Positions 26,973 to 36,300 of a DNA stretch of 64,000 nt are shown piece by piece. The DNA lies in NCBI RefSeq assembly GCF_007997155.1, contig NZ_VORT01000001.1:124001-188000 (forward strand), written 5' to 3'. Under the pieces are notes generated by a model. That model was not told where the DNA came from and made no database searches. It saw only the letters and a list, made by a program, of their open reading frames with translations. Every line of letters starts with the position of its first letter. Position 1 is the first letter of the stretch. The translations under genes were made by a program, and so were the position numbers. This DNA comes from Aequorivita antarctica. Lineage in GTDB: Bacteria; Bacteroidota; Bacteroidia; Flavobacteriales; Flavobacteriaceae.

Positions 26973-28652
26973 ATGACAAACGAAGCCGCGCCGCTGAATT
27001 TTATTGAACACATAATTGAAGAAGATCTTACTAAAGGATATAAAAAGGAACAATTGTGCTTTCGTTTCCCGCCTGAGCCCAACGGGTATCTTCATATTGG
27101 CCATGCGTCTTCAATATGTTTGAATTTTGGTTTGGGTGAGCGGTACAATGCCCCTGTAAACCTTCGTTTTGACGATACCAATCCAGCAAAAGAGGAACAA
27201 GAATTTGTCGATGCCATTAAAAAGGATATTTCTTGGTTGGGCTATGAGTGGGCAACAGAATGTTATGCTTCCGATTATTTTCCGCAGTTATATGAATGGG
27301 CGGTTAAAATGGTTAAGGAAGGAAAGGCATACGTAGATTCCCAAACCTCTGAAACGATTGCAGAACAAAAAGGAACGCCAAACACACCTGGAAAACCGAG
27401 CCCTTTTAGAAATCGTTCTGTTGAGGAAAACTTGGATTTGTTGGAGAAAATGAAAAATGGCGAAACCAAAGAAGGTGAACATGTACTTCGCGCTAAAATA
27501 AATATGGAATCGCCAAATATGTTAATGCGCGATCCTGTTATGTACCGAACCATTAATAAACACCACCACCGCACAGGGACTGATTGGAAAATCTTCCCGA
27601 TGTACGATTGGACCCATGGCGAAAGCGATTATATAGAACAAGTATCGCATTCTTTCTGTACGCTGGAATTCCTGCCCCACAGAGAGCTTTACGATTGGTT
27701 TTTGGACCAAGTGTATGATTCTAAAAGATTACGCCCCAAACAGCGCGAATTCGCCCGTAGAAACTTAAGCCATACCGTTGTTAGCAAACGAAAACTTGCA
27801 CAGCTGGTTAGTAGCGGCCTTGTTACTGGCTGGGACGATCCACGAATGCCCACAATTTCCGGTCTACGCCGAAGAGGTTACACACCAGATTCTATCAAAA
27901 ACTTTGCAAATAGCATTGGTGTTGGAAAACGTGAAAATTTGATAGATGTCTCACATTTAGAATTTAATGTCCGAGAAGATCTCAACAAAATAGCACCAAG
28001 AATCATGGTGGTTTTAGATCCTGTGAAGTTGATAATAGATAATTATCCAGAGGGTAAAACCGAAATGCTAGAGGCTGAAAACAATCAAGAAGACGAAAGT
28101 GCCGGAAACCGCGAAGTACCTTTTTCAAAAGAATTGTGGATTGAAAGAGAAGATTTCTTGGAAGAAGCAAACCGTAAATTTTTCAGATTAACTCTCGGTA
28201 AAGAGGTTCGCTTGAAGAATGCTTACATCATTAAAGGTGAAAGCGTAGTAAAGGATTCCGAGGGAAATATTACTGAAATTCATTGCACATACGATCCTGA
28301 CAGCAAAAGTGGAAGTGATTCTGAAGCTTCTCTTCGAAAAGTAAAGGGAACACTTCATTGGGTTTCTGCTGCACACGCAATTCCTGTTGAAGTTCGTCTT
28401 TACGATCGTCTTTTCACAGAAGCTTCGCCAGATACCAATAAAGAAAAGGACTTTATGGAATTCATAAATCCAGATTCATTACAAGTAATAACGGGCTATG
28501 CCGAACCAAGCGTGAAAGATTCTAAAGTTGAAGACAAGTTTCAGTTTCAGCGTTTGGGTTATTTCGTTGTTGATAGAGATTCTACTTCAGAAAAAATTGT
28601 TTTCAATCGCACCGTTGCGTTGCGTGACTCTTGGACCAAATTGACAGAATAA
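26973..28652 (+). CDS. glnS: Glutaminyl-tRNA synthetase
   Basis: Class I aminoacyl-tRNA synthetase charging tRNA-Gln. The 559-residue protein has PPEPNGYLHIGHAS with HIGH at 41-44 and the KMSKS-equivalent VVSKRKL (269-275). The C-terminal two beta-barrels form the anticodon-binding region. The Pro-Glu-Pro form of the first motif separates it from GltX, which is also present in this window (31721-33232), so both amino acids have dedicated enzymes. Confidence 0.96.
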   Translation: MTNEAAPLNFIEHIIEEDLTKGYKKEQLCFRFPPEPNGYLHIGHASSICLNFGLGERYNAPVNLRFDDTNPAKEEQEFVDAIKKDISWLGYEWATECYASDYFPQLYEWAVKMVKEGKAYVDSQTSETIAEQKGTPNTPGKPSPFRNRSVEENLDLLEKMKNGETKEGEHVLRAKINMESPNMLMRDPVMYRTINKHHHRTGTDWKIFPMYDWTHGESDYIEQVSHSFCTLEFLPHRELYDWFLDQVYDSKRLRPKQREFARRNLSHTVVSKRKLAQLVSSGLVTGWDDPRMPTISGLRRRGYTPDSIKNFANSIGVGKRENLIDVSHLEFNVREDLNKIAPRIMVVLDPVKLIIDNYPEGKTEMLEAENNQEDESAGNREVPFSKELWIEREDFLEEANRKFFRLTLGKEVRLKNAYIIKGESVVKDSEGNITEIHCTYDPDSKSGSDSEASLRKVKGTLHWVSAAHAIPVEVRLYDRLFTEASPDTNKEKDFMEFINPDSLQVITGYAEPSVKDSKVEDKFQFQRLGYFVVDRDSTSEKIVFNRTVALRDSWTKLTE

Positions 28653-28783
28653 TTAACAATTATTACAAGAAATATTTGTTTTTTTAAGAAAAATTGGCAA
28701 TAATCACCATCATTTAAGACAAATTTAAGAATTGAAAATTAACTATTAACCGGTTGTTAACAGCAAAGCGAAAATGCAATACT

Positions 28784-28791
28784 TACCTTTG
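28784..28791 (+). promoter_or_regulatory. -7 promoter element of the ytxH-like operon
   Basis: TACCTTTG, a perfect TAnnTTTG, 28 nt before the ATG of the three-gene operon. Confidence 0.55.
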
Positions 28792-28819
28792 ATATTATTA
28801 ACTAATAAAACATAGAATA

Positions 28820-29197
28820 ATGGCATCAAATACAGGTCAAACACTCATCGCATTATTAACTGGAGCAGCTATTGGAGCTGGATTAGGAATACTTTATGCG
28901 CCAGACAAAGGTTCAAAAACTAGAGATAAGCTTAGCAAAGAAGCTCAGAAAGCTCAGAAAAAATTGAATAAACAAATTCAAGAAACTAGCCATACACTCA
29001 GCGAAAAAGCACAACAGGCTAAGTATAGCTTTGAACAAAAATTGAACGAAACACTATCTTCTGCAAGCTACAAAGCAGATGATATATTGTTGGCAATGGA
29101 GGATAAGTTGGAAGCATTGCGAAGACAAAACGCAAAACTTCAAATGGATTCCAAACTTGACAAAGCAAAAGCAACAGCTAAAAAAGTAACAGCATAA
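28820..29197 (+). CDS. YtxH domain protein
   Basis: A 125-residue protein. An N-terminal Gly-rich membrane-type helix (about 8-26, ALLTGAAIGAGLGILYAPDKGSKTR) with the YtxH signature APDKGSKTRDKL is followed by a long charged, Ala/Lys/Gln-rich amphipathic helix likely to form a coiled coil. In Firmicutes, YtxH is a general-stress protein; the role here is inferred only from that. It starts a tight operon with the next two genes (1-nt and 5-nt gaps). Confidence 0.83.
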   Translation: MASNTGQTLIALLTGAAIGAGLGILYAPDKGSKTRDKLSKEAQKAQKKLNKQIQETSHTLSEKAQQAKYSFEQKLNETLSSASYKADDILLAMEDKLEALRRQNAKLQMDSKLDKAKATAKKVTA

Positions 29198-29198
29198 T

Positions 29199-29645
29199 AT
29201 GGCATTTAAAGGCCTCAAGGACAGCCTGCACAAGGTTACAGACAGAATTGAAGATTATAGTTTGAGCATGGCGGAGTATTACAAACTCCGCCTGTTTAAA
29301 ACTACAATGAAAGGAGCTATATCTCTTGTAAATCTATTAGTTTATGGTAGTCTCTCTCTCTTTGTACTGCTTTTTATTTCCCTTGGCGCCGCATTTTGGT
29401 TGGCTACTTTTTTCGAAAACGTTTACGTTGGCTTTTTGTTGATTGGCGTTTTCTACGGAATAATACTGATTTTCATGTTTATCTTCGGAAGAAAAATTAT
29501 AGAGCAAAAAATGCTTCATAAATTTTCTACATTGTTATACGATGAAGATGACTTGGAACCAAAAGTTTTGGCAGAGCAAGAATTAAAGGAATATGAAGAA
29601 ACACTCCAAGAGAAAGCAGTGCGAAAATCAAATATTTCAAAATAG
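29199..29645 (+). CDS. Phage-holin-superfamily/DUF1469-like membrane protein
   Basis: A 148-residue protein with two membrane helices (about 45-70 and 76-98) framed by charged helices, the layout of the holin III/DUF1469 superfamily. Bacterial chromosomal members of this group often sit in stress-induced envelope operons together with YtxH-like proteins. There is no phage context, so a lysis role is unlikely. Confidence 0.75.
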   Translation: MAFKGLKDSLHKVTDRIEDYSLSMAEYYKLRLFKTTMKGAISLVNLLVYGSLSLFVLLFISLGAAFWLATFFENVYVGFLLIGVFYGIILIFMFIFGRKIIEQKMLHKFSTLLYDEDDLEPKVLAEQELKEYEETLQEKAVRKSNISK

Positions 29646-29650
29646 TATTT

Positions 29651-29902
29651 ATGAAGCGATACAGTACTTTTGACGAAATTGATAGGGATTTAAAATACCT
29701 TCGCCTAAAATCGCAGATTGATATGGAAGAAATGAAGCTAGGTTTGCAAGAAACCAAGGAAACCATCAATGAAACCTTTTCTCCTATAAACTTGATTGCG
29801 AGTACGGTCGGTTCTATATTACAAAAAGCTTTCGTTTTAAAGGTTGTGGATAAACTAATAGGCATAAAAACAGTGAAGAAGAAAGATTACGAAGATGATT
29901 AG
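29651..29902 (+). CDS. Small coiled-coil protein of the ytxH-like operon
   Basis: An 83-residue protein rich in charged helix (about 1-42), followed by an amphipathic segment with SPINLIASTVGSILQKAFVLKVVDKLIG. I do not recognise a family. Because it is the third gene of the YtxH/holin-like operon and ends at a terminator, it probably works with those membrane proteins. Confidence 0.72.
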   Translation: MKRYSTFDEIDRDLKYLRLKSQIDMEEMKLGLQETKETINETFSPINLIASTVGSILQKAFVLKVVDKLIGIKTVKKKDYEDD

Positions 29903-29941
29903 TATCTTTAATTGTTGCTAATCTTTGATTGATTGATAAAA

Positions 29942-29972
29942 AAAGCCCTTCTAGAAATAGAAGGGCTTTGTT
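29942..29972 (+). terminator. Terminator after the ytxH-like operon
   Basis: Perfect 12-bp stem, AAAGCCCTTCTA (29942-29953) and TAGAAGGGCTTT (29958-29969), with a GAAA tetraloop. The T tract is interrupted (TTTGTTGTT). It may also serve the convergent SPFH gene. Confidence 0.85.
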
Positions 29973-29989
29973 GTTATATTAAATCGGAA

Positions 29990-30982
29990 TTAATAATTCA
30001 AGTCATCCCCTTCCTCAGCACGTGGCGGAGCTTGGCGTTTCGGCTTCTTTTTGGAGACAATACCTCTTTCAATATTTTCTTTTTTCATTTGTTCACCAAT
30101 CTGGTTGCTGGCCACGAAACTCGCTATCATATTGTTCAGCATATCACTCCCCGCTTGAGGTGAGTTTGGCAACAAGATAAGATTAGTATTAGTAGCTTCC
30201 CCAATGCTCTGTAAGGTATCATAATGCTGCGTTACCACAATAAGCGCTGATGCTTCTTGTGAATTGATACCCACATTATTGAGCACATCCACACTTTCTT
30301 CCAAACCTCTCGCAATTTCGCGACGCTGGTCTGCAATACCTTGTCCCTGCAAACGCTTGCTTTCTGCTTCTGCGCGCGCCTTGGCAACAATTTTTATACG
30401 TTCTGCTTCCGCCTCAAATTCGGCAGCTACCTTTTCACGTTCGGCTGCATTAATTCTATTCATTGCTTCCTTAACTTGTACGTCTGGATCAATGTCTGTA
30501 ACGAGCGTTTTAATAATGTCGTAACCATAAGTGCTCATGGCTTCGTTCAATTCCGATTTTACTGCTATTGCAACATCGTCTTTTCTTTCAAAAACATCGT
30601 CGAGTTTCATTTTTGGTACTTCGGCGCGAACTACGTCAAAAACATATGAAGTTACTTGATCATGAGGGTTTTGAAGCTTATAAAAAGCGTCATAAACCTT
30701 CTGTTCCAAAACCTGAAACTGTACCGAAATTTTCAATCGAACAAAAACGTCATCTTTGGTTTTTGTTTCAACAATTACATCTAACTGCTGTATTTTCAAG
30801 TTAATGCGTCCAGCAATTCGATCGACTAAAGGAATTTTTAATTGCAATCCAGAATGCCTTATACTATGAAATTTTCCGAAGCGTTCTACAACTGCGGCAG
30901 TTTGTTGTTTTACTGTAAAAAAGCCTGCCAATAGAATAAAAAAGCCAACAACCAGCAGCGGTATAAAAATAAACCCACCCAT
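29990..30982 (-). CDS. SPFH/Band 7 membrane protein (stomatin/QmcA-like)
   Basis: A 330-residue membrane-anchored scaffold protein: one N-terminal helix (about 4-24), an SPFH domain (about 25-190, starting FFTVKQQTAAVVERFGKFHSIRHSGLQLKIP), and an Ala/Glu/Arg-rich coiled coil (about 185-235, EREKVAAEFEAEAERIKIVAK). It ends in a basic, Pro/Arg-rich tail. Such proteins form large membrane rings; the partner protease or NfeD protein often found with them is not adjacent here. Confidence 0.88.
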   Translation of the reverse strand: MGGFIFIPLLVVGFFILLAGFFTVKQQTAAVVERFGKFHSIRHSGLQLKIPLVDRIAGRINLKIQQLDVIVETKTKDDVFVRLKISVQFQVLEQKVYDAFYKLQNPHDQVTSYVFDVVRAEVPKMKLDDVFERKDDVAIAVKSELNEAMSTYGYDIIKTLVTDIDPDVQVKEAMNRINAAEREKVAAEFEAEAERIKIVAKARAEAESKRLQGQGIADQRREIARGLEESVDVLNNVGINSQEASALIVVTQHYDTLQSIGEATNTNLILLPNSPQAGSDMLNNMIASFVASNQIGEQMKKENIERGIVSKKKPKRQAPPRAEEGDDLNY

Positions 30983-31064
30983 AATTTTTAAATATTAATG
31001 ATTAAACGTTGTGGAAGATACAAAAAATAAAACCTATTTTCACGCCTTCAAAATATCCCCAACG

Positions 31065-31724
31065 ATGAATTTTAAACGATTGATTTTTGCTACCTTTTGT
31101 CTTTTCTTTTTTCAGCAAACCTTTGCACAGCGCAACTATGGAGGTTATAATTTTCTAGGAATTCAAGGCGGAATAACTTTTTTCGACATTCAAACCGATG
31201 ATTTTGTAACCCAGCAAAAAGAAGGCTTTATAGCTGGTTTTACAACGCGTGGCGCTTTCAGAAATGATTTTGATTTGGTTTATGGAATAAGTTTTCAAAG
31301 CGCATCGGTGGGGGTGGAAGGAAGTGATCTTTTGGGAACCGATACCCAAAATATTGGCTATACCATTCAAGGGGCCCAGATCAATTTCTTGGGAAGTTAT
31401 AACATTATAGTTAAACATTTAAGTGTTGAGTTCGGTCCAGTTTTCAATATTAGTGGAAAAATGAAACTCGATAGGGAGGAATATGAAGACTATATTTTAA
31501 CGGGCTATAACACACTAACCGCAAAGGATATTCAGGATATTTCCAGATTCAACGTGCGGCTTGCTGCCGGCCTTACTGCTGGCTTGGAGCACTTTCGTAT
31601 AGGCGCACAATACCAATACGGTGTTACAAATATGTTGGGTACATTGAATGGAAATGATTTGGAAAAGGATGACTTTAAAGGCAATAGCTCCACAATTATT
31701 GTATCTGGAGTAATTTACTTTTAA
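31065..31724 (+). CDS. Outer membrane beta-barrel protein, PorT-like
   Basis: About 219 residues from ATG 31065: a signal peptide (MNFKRLIFATFCLFFFQQTFAQ) and alternating amphipathic strands of a small outer-membrane barrel, ending in the typical GVIYF. It resembles the Bacteroidota PorT/OMP_b-brl_2 group, in which PorT itself takes part in type IX secretion; no other type IX gene is adjacent, so a link is only possible. A GTG at 31011 is in frame but makes the signal peptide internal. Its stop overlaps the gltX stop by 4 nt. Confidence 0.75.
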   Translation: MNFKRLIFATFCLFFFQQTFAQRNYGGYNFLGIQGGITFFDIQTDDFVTQQKEGFIAGFTTRGAFRNDFDLVYGISFQSASVGVEGSDLLGTDTQNIGYTIQGAQINFLGSYNIIVKHLSVEFGPVFNISGKMKLDREEYEDYILTGYNTLTAKDIQDISRFNVRLAAGLTAGLEHFRIGAQYQYGVTNMLGTLNGNDLEKDDFKGNSSTIIVSGVIYF

Positions 31725-33232
31725 CCCATAAAATCAATCGCTTTTTCAATGCGGGAAATGCTTTCTTCTTTTCCTAAAATTGAAAGAATATCAAAAACAT
31801 CTGGACCTTTCATTTCACCAACCAAAGCCAAACGCAGTGGCATCATTACTTTTCCAAAACCTATATTTTCTGAAGTGATCCATCCTTTTACTTTTTCCGA
31901 AAGTTTTTCTACTGAAAAGTCTTCGGAAGTATTTAAGATAGAAACTACTTGTTGCAATAATTCCGGAGTTTCAGGTTTAAATGCTTTTTCCGCAGCTTTT
32001 GCATCGTAATTTTCAGGAGCTTCAAAAAAGAAACTTCCCTGTTCCCAAAGGTCGCTGACGAAGGTTGCGCGTTCTTTTAAAAGCGAAACAATCTTTGTCA
32101 CATCCAGAGCAGTCGAGATGTCTTTTTGTTTTAAGAATTTTGAAAACTGAGAAGCTAATTCAGCATCATCAACCGTTTGAATATATTGGTGCTGAAACCA
32201 TTTTGTTTTTTCGGGATCAAATTTTGCGCCAGCTTTATGGACGCGTTCTAAATCAAAAGATTCAACCAATTCCTCTAAACTAAAAATTTCCTGCTCCGTT
32301 CCTGGGTTCCAGCCTAAAAAAGCCAACATATTTATAACGGCTTCGGGTAGATAGCCATCTTCTCGGTAGCCAGAAAACAAGTCACCTTCGGCAGTTTTCC
32401 ACTCTAAAGGAAATACTGGAAAACCCATTTTGTCGCCATCGCGTTTGCTGAGTTTTCCGTTACCAGTAGGCTTTAAAATTAGGGGTAAATGTGCGAACTG
32501 TGGAGCATTCCAGCCAAAAGCGCGATACAACAAAACGTGTAACGCTAAAGATGGCAACCATTCCTCGCCACGAATAACATGGGTTATTTTCATTAAATGG
32601 TCGTCCACAATATTTGCCAAATGGTAGGTTGGCATTCCGTCGCTTTTAAACAAAACTTTATCGTCTAGAACATTGGTTTCTACCTGCATTCCGCCACGGA
32701 TAATATCGTTTAAATATAGCGTTTCATCTTCAGGCGATTTAAAGCGGATAACATATTCTTCGCCTTTGGCTATTTTTTGTTGGGTTTCTTCCGCAGAAAT
32801 AACCAATGAATTTTTCAGTTTTAAACGGTTGTGCCAATTGTATATAAAAGTTTTTCCTTTTGCTTCGTGGTCTTTTCGGTGCGCGTCAAGTTCTTCAGCA
32901 GTATCAAAAGCGAAATAAGCGTTTCCGGATTCAATTAATGTATCTGCATATTGTTTATAGAGCTCTTTTCTTTCGCTTTGGCGGTATGGGCCACAGTCTT
33001 TTTCTTTTCCAGGACCCTCGTCATAAGGAATGTTCAACCAATTTAAAGCTTCAATAATATACGCCTCTGCACCTTCCACATAACGGTTTTGGTCGGTATC
33101 TTCTATTCGCAATAGAAAATCACCACCGTGTTTTTTTGCGAATAAATAATTGAACAAAGCAGTGCGAACACCACCAATATGTAAAGGCCCTGTTGGACTT
33201 GGGGCAAAACGAACCCGAACTTTTTGAGACAT
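31721..33232 (-). CDS. gltX: Glutamyl-tRNA synthetase
   Basis: Class I aminoacyl-tRNA synthetase charging tRNA-Glu. From ATG 33232 the protein has 503 residues with FAPSPTGPLHIGG (9-21) and the KMSKS motif KLSKR (260-264). The frame is open to 33268, but the ATG is the family start. At residues 371-378 (DISTALDV) the coding DNA matches a palindromic repeat also seen at 18151. A TACCTTTG -7 element lies about 25 nt upstream. Confidence 0.95.
   Translation of the reverse strand: MSQKVRVRFAPSPTGPLHIGGVRTALFNYLFAKKHGGDFLLRIEDTDQNRYVEGAEAYIIEALNWLNIPYDEGPGKEKDCGPYRQSERKELYKQYADTLIESGNAYFAFDTAEELDAHRKDHEAKGKTFIYNWHNRLKLKNSLVISAEETQQKIAKGEEYVIRFKSPEDETLYLNDIIRGGMQVETNVLDDKVLFKSDGMPTYHLANIVDDHLMKITHVIRGEEWLPSLALHVLLYRAFGWNAPQFAHLPLILKPTGNGKLSKRDGDKMGFPVFPLEWKTAEGDLFSGYREDGYLPEAVINMLAFLGWNPGTEQEIFSLEELVESFDLERVHKAGAKFDPEKTKWFQHQYIQTVDDAELASQFSKFLKQKDISTALDVTKIVSLLKERATFVSDLWEQGSFFFEAPENYDAKAAEKAFKPETPELLQQVVSILNTSEDFSVEKLSEKVKGWITSENIGFGKVMMPLRLALVGEMKGPDVFDILSILGKEESISRIEKAIDFMG
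32101..32120. repeat. Palindromic repeat copy inside gltX
   Basis: CATCCAGAGCAGTCGAGATG agrees with the intergenic repeat at 18151-18170 at 14 of 20 positions, including the block GCAGTCGAGA. The outer bases differ but remain complementary in both copies (CATC/GATG here, GGTC/GACC there), as expected for a hairpin repeat family. Confidence 0.4.
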
Positions 33233-33257
33233 AATCTGTATTCTTTTTATGAAGGCG

Positions 33258-33265
33258 CAAAGGTA
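33258..33265 (-). promoter_or_regulatory. -7 promoter element of gltX
   Basis: The minus strand reads TACCTTTG, a perfect TAnnTTTG, 25 nt upstream of the chosen ATG at 33232. This supports that start over the longer frame, whose first codon (33266-33268) would lie upstream of the promoter. Confidence 0.58.
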
Positions 33266-33394
33266 CAATTCTGTTGTGGCATTTTAAAGTTATTCCACGG
33301 CGCTGTTTTTTCTTTTTTTGGAGCAATCTTTGCTGCGTGCTCAGCACAAAATATTATTGTATTTTAGAAGTTTGCTACAAAGAGGAATAGAATT

Positions 33395-36300
33395 ATGAGC
33401 ACTTTCAACATCATCCAGCAAAAACTGGAGGAATTTATAAAGAAATACTACACCAATGAGCTTATAAAAGGAGCTATCCTTTTTTTCGCCATTGGGCTGC
33501 TGTATTTGTTGATAACATTGCTCGTAGAGTACTTTCTATGGCTTAATCCACTAGGAAGACGCTTACTGTTTTGGGCGTTTGTAATTGTTGAAGTAGGTTT
33601 ATTTGTTCGGTTTATTGCCTTTCCACTTGCAAAACTTTTCAAACTTCAAAAGGGGATAGATTACGAAGAAGCTTCAAAAATAATTGGGAACCATTTTCCA
33701 CAGGTTAGTGATAAGTTGTTGAATGTTATTCAACTGAACCAAAATCAACGCGAAAGTGAATTGCTTGCCGCTAGCATCGACCAAAAAGCAACAGAGCTGC
33801 AACCTGTTCCCTTCAAAAGTGCTGTAAATTTTAAAAAGAATGCCAAATATTTAAAATACGCAGCTATTCCTGTTTTGGTGTTTGTACTGTTTAGTGTTTT
33901 AGGTGGAATGGATATTTTTTCAAGTAGCTACAAACGCGTGGTGCATTACGACACGGCTTTTGAACCGCCCGCACCCTTCGCTTTCATTGTGATGAATGAG
34001 GATTTGAACGCTATTGAAAACAAACCTTTCATTTTAAAAGTCCGTGCGCAGGGAACTGCGATTCCCGAAAATGCCAGCATCAATTACAGTGGTGAAACTT
34101 ATTATATGCAGCAGACCGCTCCTGGTTTGTTTGAATATACTTTTCAACAACCTTTGGAATCCATTGATTTCAACCTAAAGGCTAATAAAGTTACTTCACG
34201 AGAATATATGTTGGATGTTGTAAAAACACCATCGCTGCTTAATTTCGAAATGGTTTTGAATTATCCTTCCTATACCGGAAAGAGAGATGAAACCTTGAAA
34301 AGCACAGGAAACGCAACTATCCCTGAAGGAACTCGCGTTAAATGGAACGTGGCAACAAAAAACACAAATGCAGTTGCCTTAAAAACTTCTGATACAACTT
34401 TTTCTTTTAAAGCCAAAGGTGAAAACTTCAATTTTGAAAAAGGTGTCTATAATAAGCTGGATTATGCGATAACCACCTCCAATGAAAAACTGAAGGATTA
34501 TGAAAACCTTGCATTTACATTGAACGTAGTGAAAGACCAGTTCCCTGAAATAGATGTCCAGTCAAAACAGGATAGTACAAACGGTCAGCGGTTTTTCTTT
34601 TTAGGGCAGATTTCAGATGATTACGGGCTTACAAAATTGAGATTGGTCTATTTTCCCGAAGGTGATGAAAAGCAAGCTAAAATGCAGGCTTTACCACTAA
34701 ACAAAACCAATTTTGATCAATTTACCTACACTTTTCCGGGTAATCTTTCTTTGGAAGAAGGTGTTTCGTATGAATACTATTTTGAGGTTTTTGATAACGA
34801 TGCCATTCACAATTTTAAATCTTCAAAATCGGGGATCTATTCCTTTAGAAAACTTACAAAGGATGAATTGGAAGATGAGCAACTTCAAAACCAGCAAAAC
34901 GCCATAAAAGGATTGGATAAATCTTTAGAAGATTTAAAGGACAGAAAGCAAACGCTGGAAGAACTTTCACGAACCCAAAAGGAAAAGAACGAACTTAATT
35001 ACAAAGACAAAAAGAAACTTGAAAACTTCATTCAACGTCAGCAAAAGCAGGAGGAAATGATGAAGAATTTTTCAAAGGAAATGAAAGAAGAACTTGAGAA
35101 TTTTCAACCAGAAAACATAGAAAAAGATCCATTTAAAGAAGAACTTAAAAAACGCTTGGACGAAAATGAGGAAAGGTTGAAGGAGAATGAAAAATTGTTG
35201 GATGAACTTGAAAAATTACAAGATAAAATCCAAAAAGAGGAACTGACCGACAAACTTGAAAAACTTTCAAAACAGAACAAGAACCAAGAAAAGAACTTGG
35301 AACAGTTATTAGAGTTGACCAAAAGATATTACGTAGAAAAGAAAGCCGAAAAACTTGCTGAGGAGCTATACGAATTGGGAGAGGAACAAGAAAAACTTGC
35401 AGACGAATCTGAAGACGAAAATACTAAAGAAGCCCAAGAGGAACTAAACGAAAAGTTTGAAGAGTACAAAAAGCAGATGGACGAACTCCAAAAGGAAAAC
35501 GAAGGTTTAAAAAAACCTATGGATATTCCGGAAGATAAACCCACCGAGCAACAGATTGATGAAGAACAGCAAAAGGCCACAGATAAACTTGAAGAACAAA
35601 AACCTAGCGAGGCTGGGAAAAATCAAAAAAAGGCTGGTCAAAAGATGAAGCAGATGAGCAAAAGCATGAAAATGCAGATGCAGTCTGGACAGATGGAAAC
35701 CATAGAAGAGGACGTGAAAATGCTTCGTCAGATTGTAGATAACTTGGTTGTTTTTTCATTTCAACAAGAGGATTTGATGGAGACTTTCAAAAAAATTGAA
35801 TATGGCAATCCTGTTTTCGGAAAGAAACTGAACATTCAAAACGACCTTAAAACAAATTTTGAGCATATAGACGACAGTATATTTGCACTATCGCTCCGCC
35901 AACCAATGATTGGATCACAAATAAATACCTCTCTAACTGAAATTCAATATAATATTGATAAATCATTGGAACGATTGGCTCAGAATGAAACAAGGCAAGG
36001 TATTGGTAATCAACAATATACGATTACAGGAGCAAATGATTTAGCAGTATTGTTGAGTGATATTTTGAGCAATATGCAAATGTCTATGGCTATGGCTATG
36101 GGTTCTGGATCTGGAAAGGGTAAGCCAATGCCTGGCTCAGGTGAAGGTGAATTCCAATTACCTGATATTATTGAGAAGCAAGAGGGCCTAGGCGAAAAAA
36201 TGAAAGAAGGAATGAAGAAAGGAAAGAAAGGCAAAAAAGGGGAGGGTGAAGGAAAAGGAGAAGGAGAAGGTGATGGAAGTGGTGATGGAAATGGACAAAA

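Noticed and set aside
29845-29853. Perfect DnaA-box word TGTGGATAA
   Set aside because: Single isolated copy inside the coding sequence of the 83-residue protein (encoding part of VVDKL); no cluster, so probably chance.
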